Assembly: GCA_049522565.1 (NCBI GenBank)
Contig: JBEKNT010000292.1
Coordinates: 1-8,696, forward strand
Origin: JASHVB01 sp049522565
GTDB lineage: Bacteria > Pseudomonadota > Alphaproteobacteria > Acetobacterales > Acetobacteraceae
Direction of reading: 5' to 3'
DNA length: 8,696 nt
Position 1 is the first letter of the stretch, and each line of letters starts with the position of its first letter. The position numbers and the translations under genes are program-made. Positions 6,323 through 8,696 of this stretch are shown in pieces. A model generated the notes under the pieces. It was not told the DNA's origin. It worked only from the letters and a program-made list of their open reading frames with translations, and searched no databases.

Positions 6323-6531
6323 TGCAAGTCCCGCTACTCCGAGCGCCTTGAACCATGACCCAAAGCGACGCCGAATCGTGTTTCGACGGACGCGGCCAAG
6401 CCGTTCAAAATCGGATCAAGAAATGCACCGTCTGGAACCAGCGCCGCGACCCGGCGCAGTTCTGCAAGGATGGCCTCGTCGCTGTATTCGGCGAGGCGGC
6501 GGAGTTCAAAGCGGGAGCCGCTGGTTATCCC
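6323..6531 (-). pseudogene. Frameshifted remnant of a homing-endonuclease-associated repeat (HNH_repeat) protein
   Basis: Read on the minus strand, one frame gives 'FELRRLAEYSDEAILAELRR' then 'VAALVPDGAFLDP' (about 6510 to 6412). A second frame continues 'DFERLGRVRRNTIRRRFGSW' then 'FKALGVAGLA' (6412 to 6323). Joined, they match the short repeat found beside HNH/homing endonuclease domains: a first helix of the form sDeellaeLrrva, then a second half ending in (t)RRRFGSWxxALxaaG. The break is explained by loss of one base near 6411-6414; restoring one G would give FLDP-DFERLG. The first frame is closed upstream by a stop at 6565-6567 and has no ATG; the second has a stop at 6416-6418. It is therefore a broken, truncated gene copy. 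The match is from memory of the family pattern, without a database search. Confidence 0.6.
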
Positions 6532-6746
6532 GGCCGTCCGGCCCGCGTATGTGGGTGGAATTATCTAGCTTTTCAGTGAGCGGCCAAAGGCCCTCTGCCA
6601 GCCGTTTCTGCCTGAACGCCCAATGATATCAACGGTCGCAGCGCCATCCGCACCTCACTGGGGCAGGCAAGGGCCGGAAAGAGGGGAGGGTTCGTCGCCA
6701 GGGTTTACGCGGCGAAAGGACTGGCGAAGTCCGGGAGTTCATGGTA

Positions 6747-6760
6747 AGTTACATGTAACT
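6747..6760. promoter_or_regulatory. Perfect 14-bp palindrome before the antitoxin gene (candidate toxin-antitoxin operator)
   Basis: AGTTACATGTAACT is a perfect palindrome ending 16 bases before the antitoxin ATG and just ahead of its GGAG ribosome site (6765-6768). Type II antitoxins usually repress their own operon by binding such palindromes over the promoter. It is one of the most AT-rich spots in the neighbourhood, as expected near a -10 region. The symmetry is seen; binding is inference from family behaviour. Confidence 0.6.
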
Positions 6761-6776
6761 CCATCGGAGACTTGTC

Positions 6777-7001
6777 ATGGCCTCGGCCTCAAGCGCCAAG
6801 CCTTCGCGTATCAAGGTGCGGGAGCACCGCGAGCGCCTGCGCAAGCAAGGTCTGCGCCCGATCCAGATTTGGGTGCCGGACGTGCGCTCCCCTGCGTTCC
6901 GGTCTGAAGCGCATCGGCAGTCGGCCGCCATTGCCGCCAGTGCTCACGCGCGGGAGGATCAGGGGTTCATCGACGCCGTGACGGACTGGGGCGATGAATG
7001 A
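6777..7001 (+). CDS. Antitoxin, MazE-like (DUF3018 family)
   Basis: This 74-residue basic protein contains 'RIKVREHRERLRKQGLRPIQ' then 'IWVPDVRSPAF', the hallmark of DUF3018/MazE-like antitoxins of alphaproteobacterial toxin-antitoxin loci. The basic N-terminal part is the likely DNA-binding and dimer region. The acidic, aromatic tail 'FIDAVTDWGDE' is the likely toxin-binding segment. Its stop overlaps the toxin start by four bases (ATGA, 6998-7001), the usual coupling for such pairs. A GGAG ribosome site lies eight bases before the ATG, and a perfect palindrome sits further upstream. It should neutralise the partner ribonuclease and, with it, repress the operon. Confidence 0.92.
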   Translation: MASASSAKPSRIKVREHRERLRKQGLRPIQIWVPDVRSPAFRSEAHRQSAAIAASAHAREDQGFIDAVTDWGDE

Positions 7002-7351
7002 GGCGAGGCGACATCTGGACCGTCGCCGGCGGCAAGGATTACGCGGGCAAGCCGCGCCCCGTCGTCGTCGTTCAGGACGATAGTTTCGACGCGACCGACT
7101 CGATCACCATCTGCGCCTTCACCACGGATGAGACGGACGCACCGCTGTTCCGTCTGCCGGTGGAGCCGAACGAGCGCAACGGCCTGCGCGCCGCCTGCCG
7201 CCTCATGGTGGACAAGATTACCACCGTGCCAAAGATCAAAGTTGGCGCTCGCGTTGGCAGGTTGGACGACGAGGATATCCTGCGGCTCAACCAGGCGGTC
7301 CTGGTGTTCCTTGGACTGGCAGTCTCGCCAAGGACCAAGCAGCAGGCGTAA
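6998..7351 (+). CDS. Type II toxin, PemK/MazF family mRNA interferase
   Basis: This 117-residue protein has the usual length of MazF/PemK toxins, which cleave mRNA at short sequence motifs. 'MRRGDIWTV' is the N-terminal RGDIw signature. 'AGKPRPVVVVQDD' (16-28) carries the conserved loop, with Arg20 likely matching the catalytic Arg of MazF. 'ICAFTTDE' (38-45) holds the Thr pair expected near the second catalytic position. 'RLMVDKITTVPKIKVGARVG' then 'RLDDEDILRLNQAVLVFLGL' is the typical C-terminal half. The frame is intact and all key residues are present, so it is probably active. It overlaps the antitoxin gene by ATGA and lies between two pieces of mobile-element debris, consistent with horizontal gain. 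Confidence 0.94.
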   Translation: MRRGDIWTVAGGKDYAGKPRPVVVVQDDSFDATDSITICAFTTDETDAPLFRLPVEPNERNGLRAACRLMVDKITTVPKIKVGARVGRLDDEDILRLNQAVLVFLGLAVSPRTKQQA

Positions 7352-7661
7352 CAAGAAATCGCCCAAAGCGCAGCCACGGCTAGGATTAGGCCGAGCATGA
7401 TGTCTCCATCCCCGACCAGAAGCGGCAGGGTGAAACCTACTGCCAGTCGCGCGGCTACCAGCTCGTCGAGACCAATGTCGAGCCAGGCGCATCGGCCACC
7501 AACGACCGCCGCCCCGAATTCCAGCGCATGATCGAGGCGGGAACCGCGCAGCCCGCGCCGTTCGATGTCGTCATCGTCCATTCATTCAGCCGCTCAGAAC
7601 TCTTGCCGCCGCCTCGGGCGTGAAATCGGTTACGCCCGGCGTTCGCAGTTGTGTTCTGAAG
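7352..7661. other. Stretch between toxin and tRNA-Ser holding recombinase debris
   Basis: These 310 bp contain no intact gene. Their middle (7390-7593) is a serine recombinase fragment. Bases 7594-7661 are unrecognised apart from a hairpin, CGGGCGT (7615-7621) and ACGCCCG (7632-7638) around a 10-nt loop, located 24 bases beyond the tRNA 3' end. On the minus strand it could help end tRNA transcription, but no T-run follows. Confidence 0.5.
7390..7593 (+). pseudogene. Internal fragment of a serine recombinase (resolvase/invertase N-terminal domain)
   Basis: One frame reads 'AEHDVSIPDQKRQGETYCQS', then 'RGYQLVETNVEPGASATNDR', then 'RPEFQRMIEAG' and 'FDVVIVHSFSR'. This is the characteristic middle of the resolvase-type catalytic domain of large serine recombinases: the IpdQ helix, the E-G-S-A-xxRPxFxxMi segment and the strand ending in h-SR. 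The preceding YaRvS motif with the catalytic Ser is absent; in-frame stops lie at 7387-7389 and 7381-7383. After HSFSR the homology stops abruptly, the frame runs into unrelated residues and ends at 7621-7623. The downstream catalytic-domain remainder and the DNA-binding domain are missing. It is a relic of an integrated element and cannot be functional. Its start lies 38 bp after the toxin gene. Confidence 0.85.
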
Positions 7662-7749
7662 TGGCGGATGGGGTGGGATTCGAACCCACGAGGAGTTGCC
7701 CCCTGGCGGTTTTCAAGACCGCTGCCATAGACCGCTCGGCCACCCATCC
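7662..7749 (-). tRNA. tRNA-Ser (anticodon UGA)
   Basis: On the minus strand the gene begins GGATGGGTGGCCGAG and ends with GTGGG-TTCGAAT-CCCAC, then CCCATCC-G-CCA. The acceptor arms GGATGGG and CCCATCC pair perfectly and CCA is encoded. The anticodon arm GCGGT-CTTGAAA-ACCGC places TGA at 7713-7715, reading serine UCA codons. A long variable arm, GGGGGCAACTCCTC, fits a class II tRNA. At 88 nt it has normal length for tRNA-Ser. Its 3' end faces the toxin-antitoxin/recombinase debris, the side on which elements usually insert into tRNA genes. Confidence 0.97.
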
Positions 7750-7761
7750 GAAGCGCGTCGG

Positions 7762-7790
7762 ACCCTAATGCCGTCTGCCGCCGGCCTCAA
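7762..7790 (-). promoter_or_regulatory. Candidate promoter of tRNA-Ser
   Basis: On the minus strand TTGAGG (7785-7790) and TAGGGT (7762-7767) are separated by exactly 17 bases, and the -10-like box ends 12 bases before the mature tRNA. The -35 matches TTGA of TTGACA; the -10 matches only T, A and final T. The GC-rich segment between box and gene (CCGACGCGC) resembles discriminators of stringently controlled tRNA promoters. Confidence 0.4.
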
Positions 7791-7926
7791 CTTCGCGGGC
7801 GGGGCGACCGGTCACTCCGGCCGCCTCACCATTGCCTGCGCGACCGCGCGTGCGGAAAGGAGCCGAGCCGCCTGTGCAAGCACCGCCCGGCGCCGCTGCC
7901 GGTAACGTTCCGCAGCCACGGTGGCG

Positions 7927-8696
7927 TTACGCGCGGTTCGCACCGACCGCCTGGGCGATCTCCGCCTCGGTGATGCCGAGCGTCCCGGCTGCCGCGCAGA
8001 CGTCACGCCAGGTGGTATCGTCCACCGCTATGCCGTCGCGCCGTCGGGAGTCGGCCGAGCGGCGCTCCGGTTCGCCGGGCAGCAGGATCTCGTCGAACCC
8101 GGGCGCCACGCGGCTCGATCGGATATGCGCCTTGGTCGCCTCCACGGCCTCGCCGATCGCGGCCGGATCGCCGAGCTTCGACAGGTCGATCACCGTCGCC
8201 AGCATCGAGTTCAGGATGCCGCCCCGCACCGGCTCGTCGACGCGCTGGCCGCCACCGACCGCCGCCGCCATGATCTCGCACAGCACCGCCATGCCGGAGC
8301 CCTTGTGCCGCCCGAAGGTGACCAGCGCACCGGTCTGGTCGCGGATGAAGCCGGCGGGATCGGTGGTGGGTTGGCCCGCGGCGTCGATCAGCGTGCCCTC
8401 GGGCACCGGCACGCCCTTGTTGAACGCAACGCGCGCCTTGCCGGCGGCGATCGTCGTGGTGGCCATGTCGAGCATCACCGAGTAGCCGTCGGCGCCCGGC
8501 ACCGCGGTGCAGAACGGATTGGTGCCCAGGCGCGGCTCGGCGCAGGCGAACGGCGCGGCGATGTCGCGATTGTCGGCGACGTTGACGAAGGCGGTGAAGA
8601 CGCAGCCGGCGCGCGCCGCGAGCTCGCCATAGGTGCCGATGCGGCCGATATGCGATGCGTTGCGCAGCGCCAGCACGCAGGCGCCGATTTCCTTGG
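7927..8696 (-). CDS. Ldh-family oxidoreductase (malate/L-lactate dehydrogenase type 2), C-terminal part cut by window edge
   Basis: The frame enters from the right edge and ends with TAA at 7927-7929, giving 255 visible C-terminal residues of a protein usually about 350 long. 'LALRNASHIGRIGTYGE' (near 8623-8673) holds the conserved His of the NAD(P)-dependent Ldh_2 family (PF02615). 'CAEPRLGTNPFC' is the adenine/phosphate-side motif, 'EGTLIDAAGQPTTDP' the family's iDaxGxpTTDP block, and 'FGRHKGSGMAVLCEIMAAAV' the HKGxGLa-l-E motif. Relatives reduce or oxidise 2-hydroxy/2-oxo acids: hydroxycarboxylate dehydrogenase YbiC, ureidoglycolate dehydrogenase AllD, sulfolactate dehydrogenase ComC, 2,3-diketogulonate reductase YiaK. 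The RIGTYGE wording feels closest to YbiC-like members, but the substrate cannot be fixed. The apparent start near 8676 is an internal GTG; the frame stays open to the edge. It lies beside tRNA-Ser on the same strand with 177 bp between, and has no evident link to the left-hand cluster. Confidence 0.93.
   Translation of the reverse strand, partial: KEIGACVLALRNASHIGRIGTYGELAARAGCVFTAFVNVADNRDIAAPFACAEPRLGTNPFCTAVPGADGYSVMLDMATTTIAAGKARVAFNKGVPVPEGTLIDAAGQPTTDPAGFIRDQTGALVTFGRHKGSGMAVLCEIMAAAVGGGQRVDEPVRGGILNSMLATVIDLSKLGDPAAIGEAVEATKAHIRSSRVAPGFDEILLPGEPERRSADSRRRDGIAVDDTTWRDVCAAAGTLGITEAEIAQAVGANRA

Larger units (their letters stand above)
6254..6776. other. Non-coding stretch with gene debris between the CoA-transferase and the toxin-antitoxin pair
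   Basis: These 523 bp contain no intact gene that I can support. About 6323-6531 holds the antisense remnant of a homing-endonuclease-associated repeat protein, described separately, and 6747-6760 the palindrome before the antitoxin gene. From 6541 to 6740 I found nothing recognisable on either strand. No intrinsic terminator is evident after the CoA-transferase stop. Confidence 0.5.

Noticed and set aside
6355..6579. Plus-strand frame of 74 codons (MTQSDAESCFDG...)
   Set aside because: No family resemblance, and the opposite strand carries the recognisable homing-endonuclease-associated repeat remnant.
7615..7638. Hairpin CGGGCGT/ACGCCCG as an intrinsic terminator
   Set aside because: The stem is good, but no T-run follows on either strand, so it is only noted within the surrounding region.
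7662..7749. Direct repeat of the tRNA-Ser 3' end as an attL/attR pair
   Set aside because: By eye I found no second copy of the GTGGGATTCGAACCC block in the window; any partner site would lie outside it.
7565..7768. Plus-strand frame giving GVGFEPTRSCPLAVFKTAAI and similar
   Set aside because: This is the well-known false protein produced by translating the antisense of a tRNA-Ser gene (GFEPT...FKTAA...SATHP).
7812..8006. Small minus-strand frame overlapping the end of the Ldh-family gene (ends LLSARAVAQAMVRRPE)
   Set aside because: Arg/Ala-rich composition typical of GC-rich shadow frames, no ribosome site at any start, and no recognisable family. A short gene starting at a GTG near the Ldh stop cannot be fully excluded.

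Overview
The window is GC-rich bacterial chromosome, most likely from an alphaproteobacterium. Codon use is strongly GC3-biased, Shine-Dalgarno sites are purine-rich, and the recombinase remnant resembles alphaproteobacterial elements. Rhodospirillales/Acetobacteraceae is a guess from overall feel, not a demonstrated placement.

Left part (1-6253): two divergent gene groups share a 359-bp intergenic region. The minus-strand group encodes a probably Tat-exported family 5 ABC-transporter substrate-binding protein, followed by a MaoC-like hydratase cut by the window edge. The plus-strand group encodes an acyl-CoA dehydrogenase and two adjacent class III (CaiB/BaiF) CoA-transferases. Together they look like a module for an imported carboxylic or dicarboxylic acid: uptake, CoA transfer, alpha,beta-dehydrogenation, hydration. 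The substrate cannot be read from the sequence. Two active-site oddities stand out. The first CoA-transferase has Gln where the catalytic Asp belongs while its partner keeps Asp, which suggests a heteromeric enzyme of the BbsEF/SmtAB type. The dehydrogenase has neither usual catalytic Glu, with Asp and His at the two sites. Inverted repeats lie in the leaders of the binding-protein, dehydrogenase and first CoA-transferase genes.

Middle part (6254-7661): an accessory region. It holds a frameshifted antisense remnant of a homing-endonuclease-associated (HNH_repeat) protein, an intact MazEF-type toxin-antitoxin pair with a perfect 14-bp palindrome before the antitoxin gene, and a roughly 65-codon internal fragment of a serine recombinase.

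Right part (7662-8696): probably core chromosome. It holds tRNA-Ser(UGA) with encoded CCA, whose 3' end faces the accessory region, a plausible tRNA promoter, and the C-terminal part of an Ldh-family (malate/L-lactate dehydrogenase type 2) oxidoreductase running in from the right edge.
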